Part shown: piece by piece, positions 1 to 8,351 of the stretch
How positions within the stretch are numbered: position 1 is the first letter of the stretch
Layout: every line of letters begins with the position of its first letter
Assembly (NCBI GenBank): GCA_035252905.1
Contig: DATFCQ010000332.1
Span: 62,001 to 126,000 of the forward strand
Length of the DNA stretch: 64,000 nt
Reading direction: 5' to 3'
Source: AP-15 sp035252905
GTDB lineage: Bacteria; Pseudomonadota; Alphaproteobacteria; ATCC43930; CGMCC-115725
Position numbers and translations under genes: made by a program
Notes under the pieces: model-generated
The model's input: only the letters and a program-made list of their open reading frames with translations
What the model was told of the DNA's origin: nothing
Database searches by the model: none

Positions 1-1
1 G

Positions 2-271
2 ATGACGCTGCCGATCCTCGGCGCCGCCGCGTCGACCGGAACGCCATGGCTCGGCGGCGTCCTGCTTTTTGTCTTCGGCCTGGCGCGAGGCGTGCCGCTG
101 CTGGTGGTCGGCGGAGCGGCCGACATGGCAAGGCGAGTGCCGCGCGTCACGCTGTGGGTGCCGGCAATCGAACGCGCCGGCGGCGTGCTGTTTCTGATCG
201 CTGCGCTCTATTTTCTTTACCAGAGCGGAGCGGCCGCCGGTTTGGTGCCGCCGCTGCAGGTCCTGCTGTAG
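2..271 (+). CDS. CcdA/DsbD-like membrane protein, C-terminal part
   Basis: The window opens inside this gene, so the ATG at base 2 may be internal. The visible 89 residues hold two or three hydrophobic segments and the pattern FGLARGVPLLVVGG followed later by IERAGGVLFLIAALYFLY. This is typical of the last helices of the CcdA/DsbD transmembrane electron carrier, which moves reducing power across the inner membrane to periplasmic thioredoxin-like proteins. It converges on merP with only 4 bases between the two stop codons. CcdA-like proteins are sometimes found in metal-resistance clusters, so a link to mercury handling is possible but inferred. The truncation prevents checking the CcdA cysteines. 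Confidence 0.6.
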   Translation: MTLPILGAAASTGTPWLGGVLLFVFGLARGVPLLVVGGAADMARRVPRVTLWVPAIERAGGVLFLIAALYFLYQSGAAAGLVPPLQVLL

Positions 272-275
272 GCGG

Positions 276-560
276 TCAGCGGATCACCTTCGAGGGATAG
301 CCGGCCTCTGTCGTCGCCGCGGTCAGTGCGGCGGTCGTGGTCTTTGCGTCGTCATAGGTGACGGTGGCGGTCTTCTTGGCGAACGAGACGACGACCTTGC
401 CGACGCCGGGGACGCGCGCGAGGCTCTTCTTGACGATGTAAGGGCAGGCGGAACAGAGCATGTGATCGACGGCGAGCGTCACCGTGCGCTCGGCGGCGGA
501 GGCGACGACGCCGCTCAGAACCGCGACAATGACGAACAACGCGGCGACAATCCGGATCAT
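276..560 (-). CDS. merP: MerP-like periplasmic mercury-binding protein
   Basis: 94 residues: a signal peptide (about residues 1-23, ending near ASA) followed by one heavy-metal-associated domain. The metal motif reads HMLCSACPYIVKKSL, matching the MerP GMTCxxCPxxVKKAL region with Leu in place of the usual Thr. MerP takes Hg(II) in the periplasm through the two cysteines and passes it to MerT. It lies 18 bases downstream of merT in the same direction. No merA or merR is visible, so reduction and regulation must be encoded elsewhere or be missing. Confidence 0.85.
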   Translation of the reverse strand: MIRIVAALFVIVAVLSGVVASAAERTVTLAVDHMLCSACPYIVKKSLARVPGVGKVVVSFAKKTATVTYDDAKTTTAALTAATTEAGYPSKVIR

Positions 561-578
561 CCGTTCCTCCGATCGGGA

Positions 579-983
579 TCACACCCCGAGCAATGGCGGG
601 GCGACATAGGGAAAGGCGATCGCCGCGAGCACGAGAACGGTCGCGGCCAACAGAGCCGATTTGATGATCCGCCGCGGCAGCGGGCGGGCGCAGGCTGCGC
701 CAGCGCAGGCGATCCGCGGTTGTCGCAACACGCGGTAATACCCGGCGGCGAGAAAGCCCAGAGTGATCGCGATAAAGACGGGTTGATAGGGTTCGAGAGA
801 GGTCAGATCGCCGATCCAGGCGCCGCTGATCCCGAGCGTGAACAGCACGAGCGGCAGGATGCAGCACGAGGAGGCCGCCACCGCCCCGAAGAGGCTGCCG
901 GTGGCCGCGCCAAGGCCTGTTGGCGCTCCGCGATGCGAGACCGCCGGTGCCCGCTCGATCGTGCCGCCGATCTGCCCATCCAT
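579..983 (-). CDS. merT: MerT-like mercuric ion transport protein
   Basis: 134 residues with three predicted membrane helices. The first helix carries the vicinal pair in SSCCILPLVL, the MerT signature that receives Hg(II) from MerP, and a second pair-like site appears in the cytoplasmic loop (CAGAACARP). The length is slightly above the usual 116. The first ~25 residues are hydrophilic, so the true start could be internal, but no better in-frame start with a ribosome site was seen. It forms a two-gene unit with merP. Confidence 0.85.
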   Translation of the reverse strand: MDGQIGGTIERAPAVSHRGAPTGLGAATGSLFGAVAASSCCILPLVLFTLGISGAWIGDLTSLEPYQPVFIAITLGFLAAGYYRVLRQPRIACAGAACARPLPRRIIKSALLAATVLVLAAIAFPYVAPPLLGV

Positions 984-1107
984 TAGATACGCCTTCTTTT
1001 TCGAGGCACTCTACCATGGCACTCTGCGTGCTGCTGGCTCAAGGGCTTCGCTCGTGACCTCGGCACGGGTAGTCCGAGGCACGATCGTGCAGCCCCTCGA
1101 TGCACGG

Positions 1108-2190
1108 TCAGCCGGAGAGCACTGGCTTCCGATGCTCATACCACCCGCGGGTACGCAGCACGATCCGCACCACGGAGAGCATGACCGGCACCTCGACCAG
1201 CACGCCAACGACGGTCGCGAGTGCCGCCCCCGACTGGAACCCGAACAGCGCGATCGCCGCGGCGACGGCCAGCTCGAAAAAATTCGAGGCGCCGATCAGG
1301 GCCGACGGGCAAGCGACGTTATGGGGTACGCCGAGCGCGCGGTTGAGAGCATAGGCAATGCCGGCATTGAAATAGACCTGGATGACGATCGGCACCGCGA
1401 GCAGCGCGATGACGAGCGGCTGGCGCACGATCTCTTTTCCCTGAAAGCCGAACAGCAGCACGAGCGTGGCCAGCAGCGCGATCAGGGAGACCGGCTGCAG
1501 CGCGCGCAGGGTGCGCGCCAGGGCTGCCGTGCCGCCGCGCGCGAGCAGCGAGCGGCGCCAGGCTTGCGCGGCGATCACCGGCACGACGATGTAGAGCGCG
1601 ACCGAGAGGAACAGCGTGTTCCAGGGCACCGTAATCGCGGAAAGACCCAGCAGCAGACCGACGATCGGCGCGAAGGCGAACACCATGATCGTGTCGTTGA
1701 GCGCGACCTGGCTCAGCGTGAAATTCGCATCGCCGTCCGTCAGGTTCGACCAGACGAAAACCATGGCCGTGCAGGGCGCCGCGGCCAGCAGGATCAGGCC
1801 GGCGATATAGCTGTCGATCTGCCCGGCCGGCAGCAGCGGGCGGAACAGCCAGCCGATAAACACCCAGCCGAGCAGCGCCATGCTGAACGGCTTGACCAGC
1901 CAATTGATGCCGACAGTGACGGCGATGCCGCGCCAGGCCTCGGCGACCCGGTGCAGCGCGCCGAAATCGACCTTGACCAGCATCGGCACGATCATCAGCC
2001 AGATCAGGACCGCGACCGGGATGTTGACCTCGGCCACCGTCATGCGGCCGAGCGCCTGAAAGGGCGCCGGGGTCAGCCGGCCGAGCACGATGCCGGCCAG
2101 GATACAGAGCGCGACCCATAGCGTCAGATAGCGCTCGAAGGTGCCGAGCGCCGGCGCCGCGCGCCGGCCGACTTCACTGACCGATGTCAT
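1108..2190 (-). CDS. acr3: Acr3-family arsenite efflux permease
   Basis: 360 residues with about ten hydrophobic helices. The N-terminal FERYLTLWVALCILAGIVLG and the PCTAMVFVWSNLTDGDANFT segment are characteristic of Acr3 (the latter contains the conserved membrane cysteine). It pumps As(III) out through the inner membrane using the proton gradient. It is the last gene of the arsR-arsM-arsC-acr3 operon and its start overlaps the arsC stop by 4 bases, implying translational coupling. Function is certain at family level. Confidence 0.93.
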   Translation of the reverse strand: MTSVSEVGRRAAPALGTFERYLTLWVALCILAGIVLGRLTPAPFQALGRMTVAEVNIPVAVLIWLMIVPMLVKVDFGALHRVAEAWRGIAVTVGINWLVKPFSMALLGWVFIGWLFRPLLPAGQIDSYIAGLILLAAAPCTAMVFVWSNLTDGDANFTLSQVALNDTIMVFAFAPIVGLLLGLSAITVPWNTLFLSVALYIVVPVIAAQAWRRSLLARGGTAALARTLRALQPVSLIALLATLVLLFGFQGKEIVRQPLVIALLAVPIVIQVYFNAGIAYALNRALGVPHNVACPSALIGASNFFELAVAAAIALFGFQSGAALATVVGVLVEVPVMLSVVRIVLRTRGWYEHRKPVLSG

Positions 2191-2711
2191 GGCAACTCCA
2201 ACCTTGGGGCTGCGCCGCGGCGGCCGATTTCAACGACATTCCGTTTGATCGCCAGGCGATCAAGCTTGTCGATCGGCAGCGCAGTAAAAAGCTTGATGCG
2301 GTTTTCGAGCACCCGATAGGCTTCGCGGAAGGCCTTCCGACGCTCGATGTCCGATCCTTCGACCGCGGCCGGATCGGGTGTGCCCCAATGCGCCGTCACC
2401 GGATTGCCCGGCCACACTGGACAGACTTCGCCGGCGGCCTGGTCGCAGACCGTAAACACGAAATCCATGATCGGCGCGCCCGGCCGCGCGAACTCGTCCC
2501 AGCTCTTGCTGCGCAGGCCCTCCGTCCGCAGGCCGAGATTTGCCAAGAGCTCGATTGTCAGCGGATGCACGCTGCCCTTGGGAAAGCTGCCGGCGCTGTA
2601 GCCCTTGAACCGCCCCTCTCCCCAATGCTCGACGAGCGCCTCGGCCAGGATGCTGCGGGCCGAGTTGCCGGTGCACAGAAACAGGACGTTGTAGAGCCGC
2701 CCACCAGTCAT
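2187..2711 (-). CDS. arsC: Arsenate reductase, low-molecular-weight phosphatase type
   Basis: 174 residues. The phosphatase loop C13-T-G-N-S-A-R19-S binds arsenate, and C89 and C97 in TVCDQAAGEVCPVWPG supply the disulfide relay, as in thioredoxin-coupled ArsC. It reduces As(V) to As(III), the substrate of the downstream Acr3. The C-terminal tail is about 30 residues longer than the minimal enzyme. It overlaps acr3 by 4 bases and follows arsM by 15 bases. Confidence 0.92.
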   Translation of the reverse strand: MTGGRLYNVLFLCTGNSARSILAEALVEHWGEGRFKGYSAGSFPKGSVHPLTIELLANLGLRTEGLRSKSWDEFARPGAPIMDFVFTVCDQAAGEVCPVWPGNPVTAHWGTPDPAAVEGSDIERRKAFREAYRVLENRIKLFTALPIDKLDRLAIKRNVVEIGRRGAAPRLELP

Positions 2712-2726
2712 TTCGCTCGCCTCGGC

Positions 2727-3494
2727 TCAGGGTCTGCGGGCCTCGACGAGCGCCGAGACGATGTGGTTCTCAAGGTTCCGGTCCCGCGCCCAGGTCGCAA
2801 TCAGCTCGCGGCTTTCCGGTTTGGGCGTGATGCGAACATCGACGAATCCGGCCGTTGCGAGCCAATTCTCGACCTGTTCCGCCGACGCGGCGCCGGCGAC
2901 GCAGCCGCACAGCAGTTCGGGGTCAGATTGCAGTTCGGGCGGCAGCGGAGCGGTGTTGACGATGTCCGACACGGCGAGCCGCCCGCCGGGCTTCAGCACG
3001 CGGAACGCTTCGCGGAACACCTGTTCCTTGTCGGGGACGAGATTGATCACGCAATTCGAGATCACGACGTCGGCCGTATTGTCGGCGATCGGCAGGTGTT
3101 CGAGTTCGCCGAGACGGAACTCGACATTGCCGGCGCCGATGCGGGCGGCGTTGTCGCGCGCCTTTTGCAGCATCTCATGAGTCATGTCGACACCGATGAC
3201 ACGGCCGCTCTCGCCGACCTGCCGGGCCGCGAGAAAGCAGTCGAAACCGGCGCCGCTGCCGAGATCGACAACGGTCTCGCCCGGTCTCATCGCGGCGATC
3301 GCCTGCGGGTTGCCGCAGCCGAGCCCGAGATTGGCGCCCTCGGGAGCCGCGGCCAGCTCCGCCTCGGAATAGCCCATCCGCCGCGCCTTGTCGGCCGCGG
3401 TGTCGGCGACGTTCGGGCCACAACAGGACGCGGCCGCCGCCGCGATGCCGCTGTAGCGGGCGCGCACCATCTCCTTGATCCGGGCTTCATCCAT
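2727..3494 (-). CDS. arsM: Arsenite S-adenosylmethionine methyltransferase
   Basis: 255 residues. The SAM motif is VVDLGSGAGFDCFLAA, and the family cysteines are present near the N-terminus (ASCCGPN, residues 22-28), in GLGCGNPQA and in LLCGCVAGA. ArsM methylates As(III) to mono-, di- and trimethyl forms that are volatile or less retained. It is placed between arsR and arsC, 12 bases after the arsR stop. The N-terminal region and length match bacterial ArsM well. Confidence 0.92.
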   Translation of the reverse strand: MDEARIKEMVRARYSGIAAAAASCCGPNVADTAADKARRMGYSEAELAAAPEGANLGLGCGNPQAIAAMRPGETVVDLGSGAGFDCFLAARQVGESGRVIGVDMTHEMLQKARDNAARIGAGNVEFRLGELEHLPIADNTADVVISNCVINLVPDKEQVFREAFRVLKPGGRLAVSDIVNTAPLPPELQSDPELLCGCVAGAASAEQVENWLATAGFVDVRITPKPESRELIATWARDRNLENHIVSALVEARRP

Positions 3495-3506
3495 CGCTCT
3501 GACTCC

Positions 3507-3863
3507 TTATGCGACAGTGGTCTTCGGCGCGGCATCCGAGCATCCGGCGGCCGGGTCGCACACTGGCGCGCAGGCGGCTCCGCGCCCGCAGCAATTTTCG
3601 GTCAGGTAGGCCAGCAAGGCATTCATCGTGCCATACTCGGCCGAGTAGATCAGCTGCCGGCTCGAGCGGCGATGCGTGATCAGACCGGCATGCACGAACT
3701 GCTGCAGATGGAAGGACAGCGAGGACGGCAGCACGCCCAGCCGCTCGGCGATGATGCCGGCCGGCAGCCCCTCGGGCCCGCAGGTCACGAGGAGGCGAAA
3801 CAACGCGAGCCGGGTTTCCTGGGCGAGCGCGCCGAGTGCGGCGATCGCGTGTTTCTGATCCAT
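3507..3863 (-). CDS. arsR: ArsR-family arsenite-responsive repressor
   Basis: 118 residues from the ATG at 3863. A GTG at 3887 would add eight residues but is less likely, because family members begin with a short lead before the ALGALAQETRLALFRLL helix. A winged helix (LPSSLSFHLQQFVHAGLITHRR) is followed by a cysteine-rich tail NCCGRGAACAPVCDPAAGC. The tail suggests a C-terminal As(III) site rather than the classical CVC site in the recognition helix. First gene of the ars operon and its probable autorepressor. Confidence 0.9.
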   Translation of the reverse strand: MDQKHAIAALGALAQETRLALFRLLVTCGPEGLPAGIIAERLGVLPSSLSFHLQQFVHAGLITHRRSSRQLIYSAEYGTMNALLAYLTENCCGRGAACAPVCDPAAGCSDAAPKTTVA

Positions 3864-4245
3864 GGATACTATCTTTGGACATTTCACCGATCATCGAAAT
3901 AGTGTGTCAGGGCGTGCGAGTCAACGGCGATCGTCGAAATATCGAAACGAGCTCGGAGGTGCTTTCAACGGCTGCCGTGACTGTCGTCTGGCGCCATACC
4001 CGCATGGGCGACCGACGGCATCACCGTGCTGCCACCCGACCACCGGGAAAATGCTACGAGGCGGACATGATCCGCGAATGGGGCGAGGTCAATCCGCGTG
4101 CCGAGCGCCGGGATCCGAAACAAGGATGCGGCCTAGCCGCGCCGCTATGCGGTCATTTCTTCGGCAGCGGGGACAGGTTGACACGAGCTATGCGGCCAAG
4201 GCGCGCGTCGCAATTCGCGCCTACAGCCCGCGGCGATAGCCAGTG
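3864..4245. promoter_or_regulatory. ars promoter/operator region and gene-free spacer
   Basis: This 382-base stretch separates arsR from the end of the next transporter gene. Near arsR it holds repeated TCGAAAT words: TCATCGAAAT at 3891-3900 and TCGAAATATCGAAAC at 3934-3948. These resemble ArsR operators and lie where the ars promoter should be. The remaining ~290 bases show only weak open frames with no recognisable protein and no RNA gene. Confidence 0.5.
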
Positions 4246-5544
4246 TCAGATCGCCGTAGCCGGCACGGTTTCCGGCTCGCGCCCGCCGCCTCCGGTGCCG
4301 ATGAACAGCACCATCACGGCCGCGGCGAGCAGCAACATACCGGCCAGGAAGAAGGCCTCGGAATAGGTGCCGAAGTCGATCCGCAGGAGGCCGGCGAGAT
4401 AGGCCGCCGAAGCGCTGCCGATCTGATGGATCGCGGTGATCCAGGCGACCATGATGCCGATCCGCTCCGCGCCGACGACCCCGCTCAAGAGGCGTACTGT
4501 CGGCGGCGCGCTGGCGATCCAATCGAGCCCGTAGACGATGCTGAAGATCGACAGGCCGTAAAGCGGCATGCCGAAAGCAAAGGGCAGATAAAGCAATGAC
4601 AGACCCCGGAACCCGTAATAGCAGCACAATAAGATTCGGTTGTCCCAGCGGTCGCTGAGCCAGCCCGCGACCGTCCCGCCCAGGAGCGCAAAAACCCCGG
4701 TTGTCGCGAGGAGGCCCGCGCCGGCGACCTCGCTCAATCCATGATCGACGCAAGCCGCGATCAGATGCGTTCCGATCAGGCCATTAGTCGTCGCGCCGCA
4801 GACAAAATAGCCGCCGGCGATCAGCCAGAAGTCGCGCGAGCGCACGCCGTCGGCGAGGGCGCGGAACGCCACCGCGACCGGGTTGCCGGCAGGCGGGGCA
4901 GGGGGCCGCGATCCGGTCTTGTCGCCGTAACGCGCCAAGCCGAGATCCTCCGGCCGGTTGCGCATCAAGAGGGCGAGCAGCGGCAGGAACGCGACGACGG
5001 TCCCAGCCAAAACCAGGGACATGATCCGCCAGCCGGCGGCGGTGGCGATCTCGGCCATCGACGGCAAGAAAACGAGTTGGCCGGCGGCGTTGGCCGCGGT
5101 CAGGATGCCGACGACAAGCCCCGCGCGCTCGTGAAACCAGCGCGCGGCGATGAAGGCCGCCAGGTAGCCGCCGACAAATCCGGTCGCTAGGCCGACGACG
5201 ACGCCCCACAAGAGGATGAGCTGCCAGGGCGCGTGCATCAGCGGGGTCAGCGCTACTCCCGCGGCGGTCGCCGCCAGCGCCAGGACCATCGTGCGGCGCG
5301 CCCCGAAGCGATCCATCACCGCCGCGGCGAACGGGCCGATCGCCCCGTAGAGCAGCAGGTTGATGCCGACGGCGAAGGAGATCGTCGCCCGCGACCAGTG
5401 GAATTCCCCTTCGAGCGGCACGATCAGCACGCTCGGCGTCGCCCGCACACCCGCGGTCACGACCACTGCCGCAAAGGTGACGGCGACGATGATCCAGGCG
5501 TAATGCAGCCGCCGCGCGGCCGGCCCGATTTGCGAGATCGTCAT
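4246..5544 (-). CDS. MFS transporter
   Basis: 432 residues with twelve predicted membrane helices and a central cytoplasmic loop near residues 195-220. The loop-2 motif DRFGARRTMVLA and the overall pattern (WSRATISFAVGINLLLYGAIGPFAAAVMDRFG) resemble the oxalate/formate antiporter-like and monocarboxylate-type MFS branch. The substrate cannot be read from sequence. It lies 15 bases downstream of a second MFS gene and a metallo-beta-lactamase-fold gene on the same strand, so it may export or import a sulfur or organic compound linked to that enzyme. Confidence 0.8.
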   Translation of the reverse strand: MTISQIGPAARRLHYAWIIVAVTFAAVVVTAGVRATPSVLIVPLEGEFHWSRATISFAVGINLLLYGAIGPFAAAVMDRFGARRTMVLALAATAAGVALTPLMHAPWQLILLWGVVVGLATGFVGGYLAAFIAARWFHERAGLVVGILTAANAAGQLVFLPSMAEIATAAGWRIMSLVLAGTVVAFLPLLALLMRNRPEDLGLARYGDKTGSRPPAPPAGNPVAVAFRALADGVRSRDFWLIAGGYFVCGATTNGLIGTHLIAACVDHGLSEVAGAGLLATTGVFALLGGTVAGWLSDRWDNRILLCCYYGFRGLSLLYLPFAFGMPLYGLSIFSIVYGLDWIASAPPTVRLLSGVVGAERIGIMVAWITAIHQIGSASAAYLAGLLRIDFGTYSEAFFLAGMLLLAAAVMVLFIGTGGGGREPETVPATAI

Positions 5545-5559
5545 GTCGGGGTCCGATCC

Positions 5560-6810
5560 TCATCGCACCTGGTCGCGCATCATCGCGGCCGCGGCACCGC
5601 CGGAGGCAAAAGTGAGCGCGGCGATTGCCAGGATCGCGGCCTCGAAGCCGAAGATATCCGCGATCACCCCCGATGTCAGCGCGCCGGCCGCATAGCCGAG
5701 ATCGCGCCAGAAGCGATAGACGCTGAGCGCCCTCGCCCGCATCGTCGGATGCGCGGCATCCGACACGGCCGCGATCAAGGTCGGGTAGACCATCGCCGTA
5801 CCGAGGCCGAGCAGGGCACTCGCCGGCAGCCACCAGGAGAAACTGCCCGTCAGCGCCGTCAGCGCCAGCGCCGCCGCCTGCAACGACAGACCCCACGCCA
5901 CCAGCCCGCGCCGTCCGATCCGGTCGGAGAGCGGCCCGGTAACGATCTGCAAGACGCCCCAGCAGGCCGGGTAGACCGCCTTCAGCACGCCGATCCGCTC
6001 GATGCCGAGGCCGTGGGCGAGAAAGAACAGCGGGAACAGCCCCCACGCCATGCCGTCGTTGAGGTTGTTGACAAGCCCCGCCTGGCAGGCGGCAAACAGC
6101 CTCCGATCGCCAAAGGTCATGCGGCCGAACACCTCCCAGAACCCGAGCGCCTCGGCCTCGCCGTGGCCGTGCGCGCGGACCTCGTGGCGGACATGCGCGC
6201 CGGTATCGCGCACAACCAGCACGGAGAAACCCAGACCGAGCGCGGCATAGGCGATGCCGAGATAGAACGGGCTCGGGCGCAGCCCGTAGCGGGCGGCGAG
6301 CCAGCCGGTCAGAAAGGCGGTCACGCCGACCGCGAAATAGCCGGCAAACTCGTTGAGGCCCACGGCAAGACCGCGCGACTTCGGGCCGACAAGGTCGATC
6401 TTCATCAGCACCGTCATCGACCAGGCGAGACCCTGGTTGACGCCCAGGAGCGCGTTGGCGGCGATGACCCAGCCCCAGCTCGGCGCCAACATGATCATGA
6501 ACGGCACCGGCACCCCGACCGCCCAGCCCAGCACCAGCGTGCGCTTGCGGCCCCAGCTCTCGGCCAGTTGGCCGGAGATCAGGTTAGTCAACGCCTTGAC
6601 GATGCCAAAGCTGACAATGAACCCGGTGATGCCGACCGAGGCGAGATGAAAGGTTTCCGACCCGATCAGTGGCACGACCGTGCGCTCCAGCCCGACCATG
6701 CCGCCGACAAAGGCGTTGATCAGGATCAGCAGCAGGAACTGGTTGAGGTTGGGGCGGATGCCGAGGGCGATCCCCGCCGGACTCCGCACAGCATCGGCGG
6801 CGTCGGCCAC
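5560..6810 (-). CDS. MFS transporter, second copy in operon
   Basis: 416 residues, about twelve helices. The loop-2 motif GQLAESWGRKRTLVLGW and the loop-8 motif GPLSDRIGRRGLVAWG are both intact. It is not a close copy of the downstream transporter. The central loop contains a His-rich stretch (HVRHEVRAHGHGE) that could touch metal ions. It starts 6 bases after the stop of the MBL-fold gene, so the three genes are probably one transcript. Confidence 0.8.
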   Translation of the reverse strand: MADAADAVRSPAGIALGIRPNLNQFLLLILINAFVGGMVGLERTVVPLIGSETFHLASVGITGFIVSFGIVKALTNLISGQLAESWGRKRTLVLGWAVGVPVPFMIMLAPSWGWVIAANALLGVNQGLAWSMTVLMKIDLVGPKSRGLAVGLNEFAGYFAVGVTAFLTGWLAARYGLRPSPFYLGIAYAALGLGFSVLVVRDTGAHVRHEVRAHGHGEAEALGFWEVFGRMTFGDRRLFAACQAGLVNNLNDGMAWGLFPLFFLAHGLGIERIGVLKAVYPACWGVLQIVTGPLSDRIGRRGLVAWGLSLQAAALALTALTGSFSWWLPASALLGLGTAMVYPTLIAAVSDAAHPTMRARALSVYRFWRDLGYAAGALTSGVIADIFGFEAAILAIAALTFASGGAAAAMMRDQVR

Positions 6811-6816
6811 GGCGGA

Positions 6817-7560
6817 CTACTCCGCCGCCTGCGCCCGCATCCCGCTGTTCCAGGCGCGCAACGCCGCCGCGCCCTCGGGCGCCGGCGGGATGTCCTGCAC
6901 CATATACTCGACGAAGGCCGCTTCCGCCGCGATCCGGAACGCGGCGTTGAAGCGCCGCTCGAACCCGATCGTCGAGAACGGCTTGCCGCTCAGCCGCCGG
7001 CCGCACACCGAGCCGGCATAAGCCCCCGGCAGTACCTCGATATGGTCGGGCAATGCCTTGAGGCGCCGCAGACTGGCGAAGAGGATACGCGCGCCGGCCG
7101 CGGCATCGCTCGCCAGTTCGGTGCGGCCGATATCGCCGGCCATCAGCGTGTGTCCGGTCAGCACGAACCACGGCTCGTCCGCGCGGGTACGGTCGGTGAC
7201 CAGGAGACACACATGCTCCGGGGTGTGGCCGGGGGTATGCATCACATCGATGACCACATTGCCGAGCGGGAGGTGGTCGCCGTCCGTTACGGCACGGACC
7301 GGGAACGCCACCGCCGCATCCTTGTGCAGGACGTATTCGGCTCCGGCGGCAGCGGCGAGCGCCCGGCCGGCCGAGCGGTGGTCGGCATGGACATGCGTGT
7401 CGATGACAAAGCGGATGCGCATGCCGGTCTCGTCGGCGGTGCGCAGATACGGTGCGATGTCGCCGACCGGGTCCGCCACCGCACAGGCGGCATGGCCGCC
7501 GCAGCCGAACAGATAGGAGATCGCTACCGGGTCCTTGTGCAGAAACTGGCGCAGGATCAT
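6817..7560 (-). CDS. MBL-fold hydrolase, persulfide-dioxygenase-like
   Basis: 247 residues. The metal motif is T55-H-V-H-A-D-H61, followed by a histidine in VMHTPGHTPEHV and an aspartate in MAGDIGRTEL, as in the ETHE1/glyoxalase II branch. Enzymes of this branch next to rhodanese-type regulators oxidise glutathione persulfide during sulfide detoxification. The C-terminal part (LPGAYAGSVCGRRLSGKPFSTIGFER) is somewhat different from standard ETHE1. It is divergent from an ArsR-rhodanese gene with 86 bases between them, suggesting control by that regulator. Confidence 0.8.
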   Translation of the reverse strand: MILRQFLHKDPVAISYLFGCGGHAACAVADPVGDIAPYLRTADETGMRIRFVIDTHVHADHRSAGRALAAAAGAEYVLHKDAAVAFPVRAVTDGDHLPLGNVVIDVMHTPGHTPEHVCLLVTDRTRADEPWFVLTGHTLMAGDIGRTELASDAAAGARILFASLRRLKALPDHIEVLPGAYAGSVCGRRLSGKPFSTIGFERRFNAAFRIAAEAAFVEYMVQDIPPAPEGAAALRAWNSGMRAQAAE

Positions 7561-7646
7561 GGAACCCTCCCGGAACGCACGGCCGCCGGGCTTGACCAGC
7601 GGCTGTCATTCGATCAATCTGCGGAATGATCATTGGATAACGCGTG
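7561..7646. promoter_or_regulatory. Divergent promoter with palindromic operator
   Basis: Intergenic region between the MBL operon (-) and the ArsR-rhodanese gene (+). It contains the perfect 10-base palindrome AATGATCATT at 7625-7634 and a related ATTCGATCAA half about 15 bases to the left. The palindrome lies about 12 bases before the regulator start, where bound repressor would block it. Binding by the ArsR-rhodanese protein is inferred. Confidence 0.55.
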
Positions 7647-8321
7647 ATGTCAAGTCCCGGTCCCAAGCAGCACGTCTTCGCCAGCCTCGCCGAGATCGCG
7701 CAGGCGCTCGGCCACGCCCACCGCCTCGAACTCCTGGAGCATCTTGGCCAGGGCGAGCGCAGCGTCGAGCACCTTGCCGAACGGGCTGGCCTGACGCTTG
7801 CCAACGCCTCGCGCCATCTGCAACTGCTGCGCCGCGCCGGCCTCGTCGCGGGACGGCGCGAGGGCAAGCGGGTCTACTATTGCTTGGCGGGGGAGAGTGC
7901 GGTTGTCGAGTTGCTGAGCGCGTTGAGCCGCGTCGGCGAACAGACGAGCGCGGAAATCGCACGGGTCATGGCGAGCTATTTCCGCGCCCGCGACGCACTC
8001 GAACCGGTGTCGCGCACGGAACTCCTCGACCGGCTGCGGTGCGGAGCCGTAACCCTGCTTGACGTGCGCCCGGAGGACGAGTTCGCTCACGGCCATCTGC
8101 CCGGCGCACTCAATATTCCGCTGGCGCAATTGGCGCGCCGCTTGGCAGAGCTGTCGCCGGACCGCGAAGTTGTCGCCTATTGCCGCGGACCGTGGTGCGT
8201 CCTGTCCTTCGAGGCCGTCGCGCTGCTGCGGCGCCAAGGCTACCGGGTGCGGCGGCTGGAGGACGGGCTTCCGGAATGGAAAGCGGTCGGGCTGCCGGTC
8301 GAAGGCGCGGGAACCGCCTGA
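7647..8321 (+). CDS. ArsR-type regulator fused to rhodanese domain
   Basis: The ATG at 7647 is preferred over the adjacent GTG at 7644, giving 224 residues. Residues ~1-100 form an ArsR winged helix (LTLANASRHLQLLRRAGLVAGRREGKRVYYCL). Residues ~115-220 form a rhodanese domain with LLDVRPEDEFAHGHLPGALNIP and the active loop YCRGPWCVLS. Such fusions sense persulfide or sulfane sulfur and control sulfide-oxidation genes. The divergent MBL enzyme and transporters are the likely targets. Confidence 0.88.
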   Translation: MSSPGPKQHVFASLAEIAQALGHAHRLELLEHLGQGERSVEHLAERAGLTLANASRHLQLLRRAGLVAGRREGKRVYYCLAGESAVVELLSALSRVGEQTSAEIARVMASYFRARDALEPVSRTELLDRLRCGAVTLLDVRPEDEFAHGHLPGALNIPLAQLARRLAELSPDREVVAYCRGPWCVLSFEAVALLRRQGYRVRRLEDGLPEWKAVGLPVEGAGTA

Positions 8322-8351
8322 CGCGGGGACTCATCTGATGGGGAGGCTCAC

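Noticed and set aside
3862..4239. A + strand frame of 125 codons in the ars promoter region
   Set aside because: Low-complexity Arg/Ser composition, no ribosome site, and overlap with the probable ArsR operator.
5233..7629. A 798-codon + strand open frame
   Set aside because: It is antisense to an MFS gene and the MBL gene. Its composition is Arg/His/Gln-rich, as expected from the opposite strand.
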